DNA of 64,000 nucleotides, from contig NZ_VFNX01000002.1 of NCBI RefSeq assembly GCF_006715785.1, forward strand, positions 558,001 through 622,000, given 5' to 3'. The position numbers and the translations under genes are program-made. The DNA is from Streptomyces puniciscabiei (GTDB taxonomy: Bacteria; Actinomycetota; Actinomycetes; Streptomycetales; Streptomycetaceae). Positions 50,520 to 58,436 of the stretch are shown here, piece by piece (within the stretch, counting starts at the first letter, position 1; every line of letters begins with the position of its first letter). The notes beneath the pieces were generated by a model. It was not told the DNA's origin. It searched no databases and worked only from the letters and a program-made list of their open reading frames with translations.

Positions 50520-51479
50520 ATGAAGGTGGTTCTGCCGGGGGGAACCGGACAGATCGGTACGATCCTCGATCGCGCGCTGACGGCAGCCGGACATGAGGTC
50601 ACCGTGGTGAGCCGGCACCCGACGGGTGAGCGGCAGGTGGGCTGGGACGGGGTCACGCTGGGCAGCTGGGCCGAGGTGGTCGACGGCAGCGATGCCGTCG
50701 TCAACCTGGCCGGGCGCAGTGTCTCCTGCCGCTACACCGCCGAGAACCTGCGGGCCATGATGGATTCCCGGGTGAACTCCACGCGCGTTGTCGGGCAGGC
50801 GATCGCCGCCGCGGCAAAACCGCCGCGCGTGTGGCTGCAGATGAGCACGGCGACGATCTACGCCCATCGCTTCGACGCGGCGAACGACGAGGCGACCGGC
50901 GTGATCGGCGGCTGCGAGACCGGAGTTCCCGCCTACTGGTCCTACAGCGTCGACATCGCCAGGAACTGGGAGCACGCCCAGGCCGAGGCGCCGACGCCGG
51001 CGACCCGGAAGGTGGCGCTGCGCTCGGCGATGGTGATGAGCCCGGACCGGGGCGGGGTCTTCGACGTCCTGCTGGGACTGGCCCGGCTGGGCCTGGGCGG
51101 CCCGGTCGCCGGTGGCGGGCAGTACGTCTCCTGGATCCATGACGAGGACTTCGTGCGCGCGGTGGAGTTCCTGATCGACCGGGGCGACATCGAGGGCCCG
51201 GTCAATCTGGCCTCGCCCGACCCCCTCCCGCAGCGGGAGTTCATGCGGACCCTGCGCGCCGCATGGGGCGTCCCCGTGGGGCTGCCGGCGACCCGGTGGA
51301 TGGCGGAGCTGGGGGCCTTCGCGCTGCGCTCGGACACGGAGTTGCTGCTCAAGAGCCGCCGGGTGGTGCCGGGCCGGCTGTCGGCGGCCGGGTTCGACTT
51401 CAGGTATCCCGAGTGGCAGCCGGCCGCCGTGGACCTCGTGGGCCGGGCCAGGTTGTCGCGGGCACGAGCGGCCGACTGA
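50520..51479 (+). CDS. TIGR01777-family epimerase/NAD(P)-binding protein (first of tandem pair)
   Basis: The product is 319 aa, SDR family. MKVVLPGGTGQIGTILDRAL is the NAD(P) motif, with GGTGQIG. SDAVVNLAGRSVSCRYTAEN is the TIGR01777 block (usually DAVVHLAG), and VYVSWIHDEDFVRAVEFLID-like (YVSWIHDEDFVRAVEFLID) and PVNLASPDPLPQREFMRTL complete it. The catalytic Tyr region is STATIYAHRFDAANDEATG. It lies 80 bp from a homologue of the same family. The start is ATG 50520 with AGGGGGCTCG. Proteins of this family are linked to cell division and redox chemistry, but the substrate is unknown. Confidence 0.85.
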   Translation: MKVVLPGGTGQIGTILDRALTAAGHEVTVVSRHPTGERQVGWDGVTLGSWAEVVDGSDAVVNLAGRSVSCRYTAENLRAMMDSRVNSTRVVGQAIAAAAKPPRVWLQMSTATIYAHRFDAANDEATGVIGGCETGVPAYWSYSVDIARNWEHAQAEAPTPATRKVALRSAMVMSPDRGGVFDVLLGLARLGLGGPVAGGGQYVSWIHDEDFVRAVEFLIDRGDIEGPVNLASPDPLPQREFMRTLRAAWGVPVGLPATRWMAELGAFALRSDTELLLKSRRVVPGRLSAAGFDFRYPEWQPAAVDLVGRARLSRARAAD

Positions 51480-51483
51480 GACT

Positions 51484-51536
51484 TACTTGAAAGTGCAAGT
51501 AGTGGGTGTATCGTGCGCCATGGTTCAAATTTGAAA
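51484..51536. promoter_or_regulatory. Two palindromes upstream of the second TIGR01777 gene
   Basis: TACTTGAAAGTGCAAGTA (51484-51501) has perfect TACTTG/CAAGTA arms with a 6-nt spacer, as in MarR/HxlR sites. TTCAAATTTGAA (51524-51535) is a perfect 12-bp palindrome inside GTTCAAATTTGAAAC, which shares the GTTCAAA half-site with the operator at 50465-50480. Both lie within 80 bp of the ATG. Confidence 0.65.
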
Positions 51537-51559
51537 CACGAACTCCTCGGGAGGACGCC

Positions 51560-52474
51560 ATGCGCGTCGCGATCACCGGATCCACCGGACTCATCGGCTC
51601 CGCCCTCACCCGCTCCCTCCTCGCGGACGGCCACCAGGTGGTCCGCCTGGTCCGCGACCGTTCCGCCGCGACCCCTCACGACGGCAGCGAGTCCGCGCGC
51701 TGGGATCCGGTCGCGGGCCGGGTCTCGCCGGGTGCGCTGGACGGCGTCGACGCCGTCGTGCACCTGGCCGGCGCGAGTGTGGGCGACAAGCGGTGGACGG
51801 CCGGATACAAGCAGGAGATCCACGACAGCCGGGTGCGCGGCACCGACACCATCGCGCGCGCGTGCGCCGCGTCCGCCGAGCCGCCGCGCGTCCTGATCTC
51901 CGCGTCCGCGACCGGCTATTACGGCGACACCGGCGAACGCACCGTCGACGAGAGCGAGCCGGCCGGGGACGACTTCCTCTCGTCCGTCTGCGTCGACTGG
52001 GAGGCGGCCGCCGACCCGGCCCGGCAGGCCGGCGTCCGCGTGGTGCACCCGCGCACCGGGCTGGTCGTCTCCGCGCGGGGCGGCGCGTTCGGCCGGCTCT
52101 TCCCGCTCTTCCGCTTCGGACTGGGCGGCCGGCTCGGCTCCGGCGACCAGTACTGGCCGTTCATCTCCCTGACTGACCATGTCGCGGCGCTCCGCTTCGC
52201 CCTCGGCACCGAGGAACTCTCCGGACCCGTCAACTTCACGGCCCCCGAACCGCTCACGAACCGCGAGGTGACCCGGGCACTGAGCCGCGCCCTGCACCGT
52301 CCCGCGGTCGCCGCCGTCCCGGCCTTCGCCCTGCGCGCGGCGCTCGGCGAGTTCGCCTCGGGCATCACGTGCAGCGCCCGCGTCGTACCGGCCGCCCTGC
52401 ACAAGGCCGGTTTCGCCTTCGCTCATCCGACGATCGAGGCGGCGCTCGACTCGGTGCTGCGACCGGATGCCTGA
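51560..52474 (+). CDS. TIGR01777-family epimerase/NAD(P)-binding protein (second of tandem pair)
   Basis: The product is 304 aa. MRVAITGSTGLIGSALTRSL is the Rossmann motif and VDAVVHLAGASVGDKRWTAG the TIGR01777 signature. LISASATGYYGDTGERTVDE contains the SAxxYYGDTG active-site block, and FISLTDHVAALRFALGTEEL and SGPVNFTAPEPLTNREVTRA complete the family. This copy keeps the canonical signatures better than the first one, whose DAVVNLAG and IYAHRFD parts differ. The start is ATG 51560 after CTCGGGAGGACGCC. The two paralogues probably arose by an old duplication, as sequence identity is not high. They may be co-regulated. Confidence 0.9.
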   Translation: MRVAITGSTGLIGSALTRSLLADGHQVVRLVRDRSAATPHDGSESARWDPVAGRVSPGALDGVDAVVHLAGASVGDKRWTAGYKQEIHDSRVRGTDTIARACAASAEPPRVLISASATGYYGDTGERTVDESEPAGDDFLSSVCVDWEAAADPARQAGVRVVHPRTGLVVSARGGAFGRLFPLFRFGLGGRLGSGDQYWPFISLTDHVAALRFALGTEELSGPVNFTAPEPLTNREVTRALSRALHRPAVAAVPAFALRAALGEFASGITCSARVVPAALHKAGFAFAHPTIEAALDSVLRPDA

Positions 52475-52626
52475 CGAGGCCGTCCGCAGCACCGCAGAGC
52501 GCCGAGCGCGAGGCCGGATTCCGTCCGTGCGCGAGTGCGCGAACGTCCGGCGCACGGGACCATGGTCGTCCGGGCAGGGCGTCGGACGACGGGGCCCGGC
52601 GGACGACGGGTGACGAGGAGGAAGCC

Positions 52627-53496
52627 GTGTGCCGACTGTTCGGGCTGATCAGCTCCCCGCTGCGCACGCACGCCACGTTCTGGCTGCTGGACGCCCCCGA
52701 CAGTCTCAGCGTGCAGAGTCGCCGCGAGCCGGACGGCACCGGGCTCGGGTTCTTCGACGCGAGCGGCAGGCCTGAGGTGCACAAGGCACCGATCGCCGCG
52801 TACGAGGACCGGGCCTTCGCCCGGGAGGCCCGGGAGGTGGAGTCGGCCACCTTCCTCGCGCACATCCGCTACGCCTCGACCGGCGGGCTGGACGTGCGCA
52901 ACACCCACCCCTTCGAGCAGGACGGGCGGTTGTTCGCGCACAACGGCGTGATCGAGGGGCTGGACGAACTGGACGGACAGCTCGGCGAGGACCGTTCGCT
53001 GGTGCACGGGGACACCGACTCCGAGCGCTTCTTCGCACTGGTCACGCGGGAGACCGCGGCGCACGGCGGGGACGTGTCCGCCGGCATCGTGTCCGCGGCC
53101 CGCTGGGTCGCCGGGAACCTGCCCCTCTACGCCCTGAACATCATCCTCGTCACCGACCGGGAGCTGTGGGCCCTGCGTTATCCCGCCACCCACGAGCTGT
53201 ACGTCCTGCGGCGCCCGGCGGGCGGTCACCACGGATCGCGGCATCTCGACCACGCCGGCCGGCACGGTCATATGCGTGTGCGCTCGGCGCACCTGGGTGA
53301 TCGTCCGGCGGTGGTCGTGGCCAGCGAGCCCATGGACGAGAGCCCGCACTGGCAGCTCATGGCGCCCGGCGAGTTGCTCCACGTCGGCCCCGAGCTGCAG
53401 GTGACCTCGCGCGTCGCCATTGCCGATCCACCGGCCCACCCGCTGACCCTGTCCGACCTGCGCCCGGAGGCGGCCGCCTCCCAACGGCCCGCGTAG
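52627..53496 (+). CDS. Class II glutamine amidotransferase
   Basis: The product is 289 aa. VCRLFGLISSPLRTHATFWL places the nucleophile Cys at residue 2 after the start GTG, the hallmark of class II (Ntn) glutaminase domains. Other marks are RREPDGTGLGFFD, FLAHIRYASTGGLDVRNTHP and FAHNGVIEGLDELDGQLGED, then HGDTDSERFFALV. It resembles EgtC/YafJ-type enzymes. EgtC hydrolyses a gamma-glutamyl amide in ergothioneine formation, but no egt genes are near, so it is left general. The start has a GACGAGGAGGAAGCC ribosome site. It follows the TIGR01777 gene by 152 bp. Confidence 0.87.
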   Translation: MCRLFGLISSPLRTHATFWLLDAPDSLSVQSRREPDGTGLGFFDASGRPEVHKAPIAAYEDRAFAREAREVESATFLAHIRYASTGGLDVRNTHPFEQDGRLFAHNGVIEGLDELDGQLGEDRSLVHGDTDSERFFALVTRETAAHGGDVSAGIVSAARWVAGNLPLYALNIILVTDRELWALRYPATHELYVLRRPAGGHHGSRHLDHAGRHGHMRVRSAHLGDRPAVVVASEPMDESPHWQLMAPGELLHVGPELQVTSRVAIADPPAHPLTLSDLRPEAAASQRPA

Positions 53497-53537
53497 AGCG
53501 GTGACCGGGCTCACGAGCTCGAAACTTGCGCAACCCG

Positions 53538-53543
53538 TAAACT
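53538..53543 (+). promoter_or_regulatory. -10 hexamer before the small GGPADG protein gene
   Basis: TAAACT ends 7 nt before GTG 53551. No ribosome site is visible, again suggesting a leaderless mRNA. Confidence 0.45.
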
Positions 53544-53550
53544 TTCGGCC

Positions 53551-53784
53551 GTGGAGACTACCGAAGTGACGGGTTGGGAGACCGCCGTGCTCGAGGGTGG
53601 GCCGGCGGACGGGCTGCGGATGAAGGTCTCCGACCGGCCGCGCGTGATCCAGGTGACGTACCCCTGCCAGGTCGAGGCCGCACCGCCCGGCGGCGTACGC
53701 GCCGAGGCGGTGTACCTGTACCGCCGCGACTACGCCGTCACCAGCGAGCCCCTGCGGTACGGCTTCGACATCGCGAGCCCCTGA
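53551..53784 (+). CDS. Small conserved protein with GGPADG motif (DUF5988-like)
   Basis: The product is 77 aa, soluble. TAVLEGGPADGLRMKVSDRP and YLYRRDYAVTSEPLRYGFD are the kind of conserved blocks seen in short Streptomyces proteins of unknown function. The 'VLEGGPADG' opening recalls DUF5988, a family linked by context to natural-product loci. No active site is evident. The start is GTG 53551, likely leaderless. It converges with the LCP gene, 19 bp between stops. Confidence 0.65.
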   Translation: METTEVTGWETAVLEGGPADGLRMKVSDRPRVIQVTYPCQVEAAPPGGVRAEAVYLYRRDYAVTSEPLRYGFDIASP

Positions 53785-53803
53785 ACCACTCCGTCCCCGG
53801 CGC

Positions 53804-55507
53804 TCACGCGTCGGAGTCGGGCTTGCCGCGCGCCGCCGCGTACGCCTGGGCCGGAGTCATGGAGACGCCGTTGAGGCTGACCGTCCGGTAGGGGCTGACC
53901 TTGGCGCAGGTCTTGGCCTGGTCGGCGGTGGAGGCGTGGGCGCCTCCGACGGCGGTCTTGGTGTCGGCGGGCGCGGGCGAGGAGCTGCCGCCCGGGAAGC
54001 TGGTGCCGCTGGGCCAGTCGCTGCCGATGACCAGGGTCAGGCCGGTGCCGGTGCCCTGCTTCAGATGCGAGGAGGGCAGACCGAGCGCCTTGGCGGCCGT
54101 CTGCGCCTCGTCCTTCTGACCGGTGCCGTAGGTGAGGCTGGTGGTGGTCGCGGGGCTCGGCGCGTTGGCCGTGGTCGTCGCGGAGCTGAAGCCCTGGTCG
54201 GTCAGGGCGGTCGCGATGTCCGAGGCGCGGCCGGTGACCGTGGTGCCGTTCTCGACGGTGACGGCGATCTGCGAGGCGGGCACGGCCGGGGTGGTGGCCT
54301 TCGCGGTCGCCGAGGCCGCCGCGGACTTCTTGCCGGAGCCGGTGCTCAGCGACTGGTCGTTGGCGATGGTGGAGAACAGGGTCTTGGCGCCCGGCCCGAC
54401 GACCACCCGGTCCTTGTTGTTCGGATCCGGGGCCGTCTGCATCGTCGTGAACGTCATCCGTTTCGTCGGCACCTTGTTGACGTCCGACGCGAGCGAGATC
54501 AGCTTGCTCACGCTGCCCAGGCCGTCGTCCACGGTCAGCGCCTTGGTCGCGGCGTCGGCCAGCCCGTACACCGCGGTCGGGTCGGTGAGCGTGCCCGCGC
54601 TCTTGAACTTGCGGATCATCGAGCTGAGGAAGATGTGCTGCGAGATCGTACGGCCGAGGTCACTGCCGTCGCCGAAACCGTGCCGGGACCGGACGAACTC
54701 CAGCGCCGCCTGGCCCTTGAGGGTGTGGGTGCCCTTGGACAGCTTCAGGTGGGAGTAGGTGTCGTACACGTCGTCGCTGACACAGACGGAGACACCGCCG
54801 ACGGCGTCGGACATCTTCACGACGCCGGAGAAGTCGAGCTTGACGAAGTGGTCGATGGGGATGCCGGTGAGCTGGTGGACGGTGGCCACCTGGCAGGCGG
54901 GGCCGTACTGCAGAGCGCTGTTGATCTGGCCATAGTAGCCGGGGGTGGACTGGCCCGACTCACTGTCCGTGCAGGCCGGGACCCGGGTCATGGTGTCGCG
55001 CGGGATGCTCATCACCGTCGCGTTGGAGCGGTCGGCGGATATGTGCACCACCATCTCCACGTCCGCGTTGCTGCCGGTCTGCACGCCCGTCTTCGAGCAG
55101 CCTCCGCCGAGCGCGCAGTCGGCCTTGCTGGTGCGGCCGTCCGAGCCCATGACCAGGATGTTGATCGGGGTGCGGCCGAAGGCGTCGGCCTTCTCGGTGC
55201 CTCCCTTGCCGTCGAGGCCGACGCTGTGGATGTTGCCGTTCAGGTGCTGGTAGAACCACCAGCCCGCACCGGCCGTGACCACGATGATCACCGACAGGCC
55301 TATCCCGAGGACCTTCAGCACCTTCCGCCCGCGGCCCACCGGACGGCCCCGGCGCCCCCGCCTGCCACGCTCGCGGGCAGCCGCCCGGGCCGCGGCCCGG
55401 CCGCCCGGCCGAGGCGTTCCGTCGGACTCGGCCGTTCGCTGTCCGGGCAGCCGCGCGCTACGGCTGCGCGTGGCCTGCCCGGTGGGCCCGTCCCACGGGT
55501 CGCTCAT
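53804..55507 (-). CDS. LCP (LytR-CpsA-Psr) family cell-wall glycopolymer ligase
   Basis: The product is 567 aa, type II membrane protein. About 60 basic, disordered residues (GRRGRRGRPVGRGRK) precede a helix, VLGIGLSVIIVVTAGAGWWF. The LCP domain runs from about residue 110: TPINILVMGSDGRTSKADCA, ATVMSIPRDTMTRVP, PIDHFVKLDFSGVVKMSDAV and GQAALEFVRSRHGFGDGSDL, then GRTISQHIFLSSMI, holding the Arg/Asp residues that bind polyprenyl pyrophosphate. A LytR_C domain (VTVENGTTVTGRASDIATAL) and a Ser/Ala-rich tail follow. It attaches glycopolymers, such as teichoic acid or arabinogalactan-like material, to peptidoglycan. ATG 55507. Confidence 0.93.
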   Translation of the reverse strand: MSDPWDGPTGQATRSRSARLPGQRTAESDGTPRPGGRAAARAAARERGRRGRRGRPVGRGRKVLKVLGIGLSVIIVVTAGAGWWFYQHLNGNIHSVGLDGKGGTEKADAFGRTPINILVMGSDGRTSKADCALGGGCSKTGVQTGSNADVEMVVHISADRSNATVMSIPRDTMTRVPACTDSESGQSTPGYYGQINSALQYGPACQVATVHQLTGIPIDHFVKLDFSGVVKMSDAVGGVSVCVSDDVYDTYSHLKLSKGTHTLKGQAALEFVRSRHGFGDGSDLGRTISQHIFLSSMIRKFKSAGTLTDPTAVYGLADAATKALTVDDGLGSVSKLISLASDVNKVPTKRMTFTTMQTAPDPNNKDRVVVGPGAKTLFSTIANDQSLSTGSGKKSAAASATAKATTPAVPASQIAVTVENGTTVTGRASDIATALTDQGFSSATTTANAPSPATTTSLTYGTGQKDEAQTAAKALGLPSSHLKQGTGTGLTLVIGSDWPSGTSFPGGSSSPAPADTKTAVGGAHASTADQAKTCAKVSPYRTVSLNGVSMTPAQAYAAARGKPDSDA

Positions 55508-55838
55508 CTCCCACTCCCCTGAACGGTCGGGCCCTCAGGCTGGGCCGTGGGGTGTACGGCCCGGCCCGCGCGGCGGTGTACGGGCGGGCGGAGCGCACCG
55601 CTCCGCCGTTGCTTGCGTGGTTGCGCAATCTAACAAACCTGTGGGCCGAACAGCACAGATACACACATGATTCACAGGTGAGGCATCTCATGGAACAGCC
55701 GTGCGGTCCCGCGACGGTACGGGAGCCGGAGTCTACGCGCCTCAGATAAGAGCGACATATAGAGCTTGCACAAAAGCCCAGTGTGGAGCCGCACGGAAGA
55801 CATCGTCACAGGGCCGAGGAGTCACCGCGTGGGCACTC
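55508..55838. other. Upstream region of the LCP gene
   Basis: About 330 bp with no gene. The part at 55618-55690 (GCGCAATCTAACAAACC and ACAGATACACACATGATT) is much more AT-rich than the surroundings and probably carries the LCP promoter. The rest shows no recognised motif. Confidence 0.55.
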
Positions 55839-56201
55839 TCAGCCACCGGTCCCGCGCAGCCCCTGGACCGGGGCGCAGGGGCGTGCCGAGCGTGCGGTGA
55901 GCTGAGCCACCATCACCCGGACCAGAGTCACGACGTCGGAATCGTCGATGTAGTAGACCTGCCTCCGGCCCTCACGGCGTGCGCGGACGAGCCCGGCGAG
56001 CTTGAGCTTCGCCAGGTGCTGGCTCACCGCGGGGAGCGCTCCGCCCACCCGGTCGGCGAGATGCGTGACATCGCTCTCCCCCTGCGACAGGGCCCACATC
56101 AGATGCAGCCGTGCGGAGGAGGCGAGCAGGCCGAACGCCGCGGCGGCCTCGGCCAGCACCTCGGCGGAGGGATCCTCGATGCCGGCGACGCTCTCCGTCA
56201 C
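55839..56201 (-). CDS. ArsR/SmtB-family transcriptional regulator
   Basis: The product is a 120-aa winged-helix repressor. AFGLLASSARLHLMWALSQG is the N-terminal helix pair. ESDVTHLADRVGGALPAVSQ and HLAKLKLAGLVRARREGRRQ, with VYYIDDSDVVTLVRVMVAQL, give the recognition helix, the wing and the dimerisation helix. The classical ELCVCD metal site is absent. The last helix has DSDVVTLVRVMVAQ, lacking the His pairs of the CzrA/NmtR alpha-5 site. The signal is therefore unclear and it may respond to something other than metals. The start is GTG 56201. A hairpin lies just upstream. No metal transporter is adjacent. Confidence 0.85.
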   Translation of the reverse strand: MTESVAGIEDPSAEVLAEAAAAFGLLASSARLHLMWALSQGESDVTHLADRVGGALPAVSQHLAKLKLAGLVRARREGRRQVYYIDDSDVVTLVRVMVAQLTARSARPCAPVQGLRGTGG

Positions 56202-56267
56202 AGTCCTCTCCCGTCCCCGCCCTCGTCACAGCCGACGCACGTGCGCCCACCCAGTGTAGGCGTCCGG

Positions 56268-56292
56268 TCCCGGCGGCCGGGTGCCGCCGGGA
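56268..56292 (-). terminator. Hairpin after the TerD gene
   Basis: TCCCGGCGG (56268-56276) and CCGCCGGGA (56284-56292) form a perfect 9-bp stem with a 7-nt loop, 80 bp past the TerD stop on the minus strand. A second short stem, GGACGG/CCGTCC, follows it. Confidence 0.5.
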
Positions 56293-56371
56293 CGGTCCGG
56301 CCGTCCGCGCCGGCACCGGGCGCATGCGCGGGGAGGGGACGGCGGGAGGAGTCCCGCGCCTCCCTCGGGAC

Positions 56372-57499
56372 TCACTCCTCGTAGAAGTTGTTGACCACGA
56401 CCTCCGGCTCGTCGTCGTCGAACGCCTCGTTGAGCAGCGCGCCGCCGATGAGGCCTGCCGCGCCGGCACCGATGAGGGCGCCCGTGCCGAAGCGCCGGCC
56501 GCCGCCCTGCTGGTGATGGTCGTGGTCGTGGTCCGCGTACGGCTGGCCGTACGACTGCTGCGGGTACCCCTGTTGCGGGTAACCCTGTTGCGGGTAGCCC
56601 TGCGGCACCGGCTGCGGATAGCCCTGCTGGGGCGGGGTGTAGAACGGGGGCGCGGTGGTCTGTACGCGCTGCGCGCAGGCGCCGCAGGTCTGCACCGGCC
56701 GGGGCACGCCCCACTGCGGAGACCAGGTCACGGTCGTCACGCCGGGGCCGTGGTTGGGGTCGAAGAAGCAGGTCACGCTGGAACTCCCGGTGGTGTGTTG
56801 CGGGGATGTGGGGAACGCCGGGGCCGGCGGGGCGGCGACCGGCGGCTTGTGCGGGGCGGGCGGCACATGGCTGACGGCAGGCGTCTGTGGCGCGGCGACC
56901 GGGTCCGGAGCCGGAGCCGGGCTCGGGGACGTCTCCCTCAGCACGGCCACGCCGTAGTCGGTGGCGATGCCGGCGAGTCCCGAGGCGTATCCCTGCCCGA
57001 CCGCGCGGAACTTCCACTGCGCGCCGTGCCGGTACAACTCGCCGAAGACGAGCGCGGTCTCGGTCGACAGGCCGCCGGACGCGAGGTCGTAGCGGGCCAG
57101 TTCGGTGCCGGCCTCCCGGTCGAGGACACGGATGTGCGCGCGGTGCACCTGCCCGAAGGACTGGCCGCGGCTCGCGCCCTCGTACAGCGACACGGTGAAG
57201 ACGACCTTCTCGATCTCGTCCGGGACCCTGGTCAGGTCGGCCTCGATCCGCTGGTCGTCGCCGTCGACCGGTCCGCCACCGCCCAGGTGGCGGACCGAAC
57301 CGTCGGGGCTGCTCGGGTTGTTGAAGAAGACGAAGTGCTCGTCGGACGGCACCTTGCCCGACGCGGCGCACAGCAGGGCTCCGGCGTCCAGTTCGTACCC
57401 GGTGTCGGCCTGCCAGCCCAGCCCGACCGTCACAGCAGTCAGACCGGGGGCCTGCTTGCTCAGCGACACATTGCCGCCCTTGGTCAGGGACACGCTCAT
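56372..57499 (-). CDS. TerD-domain stress protein with Pro/Gln/Tyr repeat tail
   Basis: The product is 375 aa. Residues about 1-190 are TerD: MSVSLTKGGNVSLSKQAPGL, VGLGWQADTGYELDAGALLC, DEHFVFFNNPSSPDGSVRHL and GDDQRIEADLTRVPDEIEKV, then FTVSLYEGAS and LVFGELYRHGAQWKFRAVGQ. These bind calcium in TerD/TerZ. The remainder is unusual: a Pro/Ala linker, CFFDPNHGPG with CGACAQR, a possible zinc-binding C-x2-C pair, three YPQQG-type repeats, a DHDHDHH cluster, and a glycine-zipper (GALIGAGAAGLIGGALLNEA), ending in acidic EAFDDDEPE. No other ter genes adjoin. The start is ATG 57499. Likely a membrane-associated stress scaffold. Confidence 0.87.
   Translation of the reverse strand: MSVSLTKGGNVSLSKQAPGLTAVTVGLGWQADTGYELDAGALLCAASGKVPSDEHFVFFNNPSSPDGSVRHLGGGGPVDGDDQRIEADLTRVPDEIEKVVFTVSLYEGASRGQSFGQVHRAHIRVLDREAGTELARYDLASGGLSTETALVFGELYRHGAQWKFRAVGQGYASGLAGIATDYGVAVLRETSPSPAPAPDPVAAPQTPAVSHVPPAPHKPPVAAPPAPAFPTSPQHTTGSSSVTCFFDPNHGPGVTTVTWSPQWGVPRPVQTCGACAQRVQTTAPPFYTPPQQGYPQPVPQGYPQQGYPQQGYPQQSYGQPYADHDHDHHQQGGGRRFGTGALIGAGAAGLIGGALLNEAFDDDEPEVVVNNFYEE
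56555..56599. repeat. Three tandem 15-bp units coding YPQQG
   Basis: The units CTGCTGCGGGTACCC, CTGTTGCGGGTAACC and CTGTTGCGGGTAGCC follow one another at 56555-56599. On the minus strand they encode repeats of YPQQG. Related, less exact copies run to about 56640. Confidence 0.8.
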
Positions 57500-57754
57500 C
57501 CACGCCCTCCGCAGCCGCTCGTACTTCCCGCGTCCATCATGATCGACGTTCCTGGGCCCCTCTGGGTTCCTCGATTGCGCAATGTCTTAATCATGTTGCA
57601 GAACCTCGACGGGTCATCACCAGAGGCTCGCGGGCGGCCGACATCCCTTGCCCGGCTCCGTCGAGCTGCCCCTAGGCTTGCGCGAACTGGCAGAACTCGT
57701 GTCGGTCTCCGGCGCACTCGACGCGGATCCCGACCCGACGGGAGGAACAACACC

Positions 57755-58021
57755 ATGGGCATCATCGGCTGGATCATCCTCGGCCTGTTCGCCGGAGGCA
57801 TCGCGAAGATCCTGCTCCCCGGCCGCGACCCGGGCGGACTGCTCGGCACCACTCTCATCGGCGTCGCGGGATCCTTCATCGGCGGCTGGCTCTCCGTCCG
57901 CTTCCTCCACCGCCCGGTGGAGAAGCACTTCTTCGACCTCTACACCTGGGGCGCCGCGATCGCCGGTTCCCTGGTGCTGCTCATCGGTTACCGCATCCTG
58001 TTCGGCAACTCGCGGGACTGA
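57755..58021 (+). CDS. GlsB/YeaQ/YmgE family stress-response membrane protein
   Basis: The product is 88 aa with three apolar stretches (MGIIGWIILGLFAGGIAKIL, GLLGTTLIGVAGSFIGGWLS, GAAIAGSLVLLIGYRILFG). It has the typical small-residue, glycine-rich pattern with a LLPGRDPGG loop, the family hallmark. GlsB proteins are small membrane proteins found in envelope and general-stress regulons; their exact role is not settled. The start is ATG 57755 after GGGAGGAACAACACC. It is divergent from the TerD gene with a 255-bp gap. The pairing of TerD and GlsB points to a stress locus. Confidence 0.88.
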   Translation: MGIIGWIILGLFAGGIAKILLPGRDPGGLLGTTLIGVAGSFIGGWLSVRFLHRPVEKHFFDLYTWGAAIAGSLVLLIGYRILFGNSRD

Positions 58022-58436
58022 CCCGGCTCCTGAGTCCTCCTGTCACCTGGACGGCTGCTCACCCATGGCTCGCGAGGGCCTCCATGGCCCCGGTGGCAAC
58101 GGCTTGCGCGGACCGACAGGTTGACGATGAGAAAGAGCATGAGAAGGGCCTGCCGGCGCGGGTCCGGTCAGCCACCGCAACGCCCGTGAGGTGCGGCAAC
58201 GACCCTCTTGGGTGGCGGGACGGGACGGGTCCACGACGGCAAAAGACTGCTGGGCCTGGTGGGACGGCGGTTTCCGTGGTGTGCTGGTAGTGGCGGGAAG
58301 GACCGAGAACAGACGCGGGGAAGCGGCCGCGAGCCGTGCACCGCGCAATCCGGATCCGCGAGAAGCGGGTGGCCCTTCCCGCCCTGTCGTCCCCTCTCTG
58401 GCACGCGGGGCGGCGGAGACCGGCCGGTGTCGGGCG
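58022..58436. other. Intergenic region without a recognisable gene
   Basis: About 415 bp between the GlsB end and the Rv1733c-like stop (convergent). Open frames are present but none looks coding, and no clear hairpin of more than 6 bp was seen. Confidence 0.5.

Noticed and set aside
56372..57499. A tellurite-resistance (ter) operon
   Set aside because: Only a single TerD-domain gene is present. TerA, TerB, TerC and TerZ neighbours were not seen.
57500..57754. A SigB-type promoter (GTTT-N15-GGGTA) before GlsB
   Set aside because: GTTGCAG and GGGTCA occur, but the spacing of about 12 and the mismatches do not fit the expected pattern.
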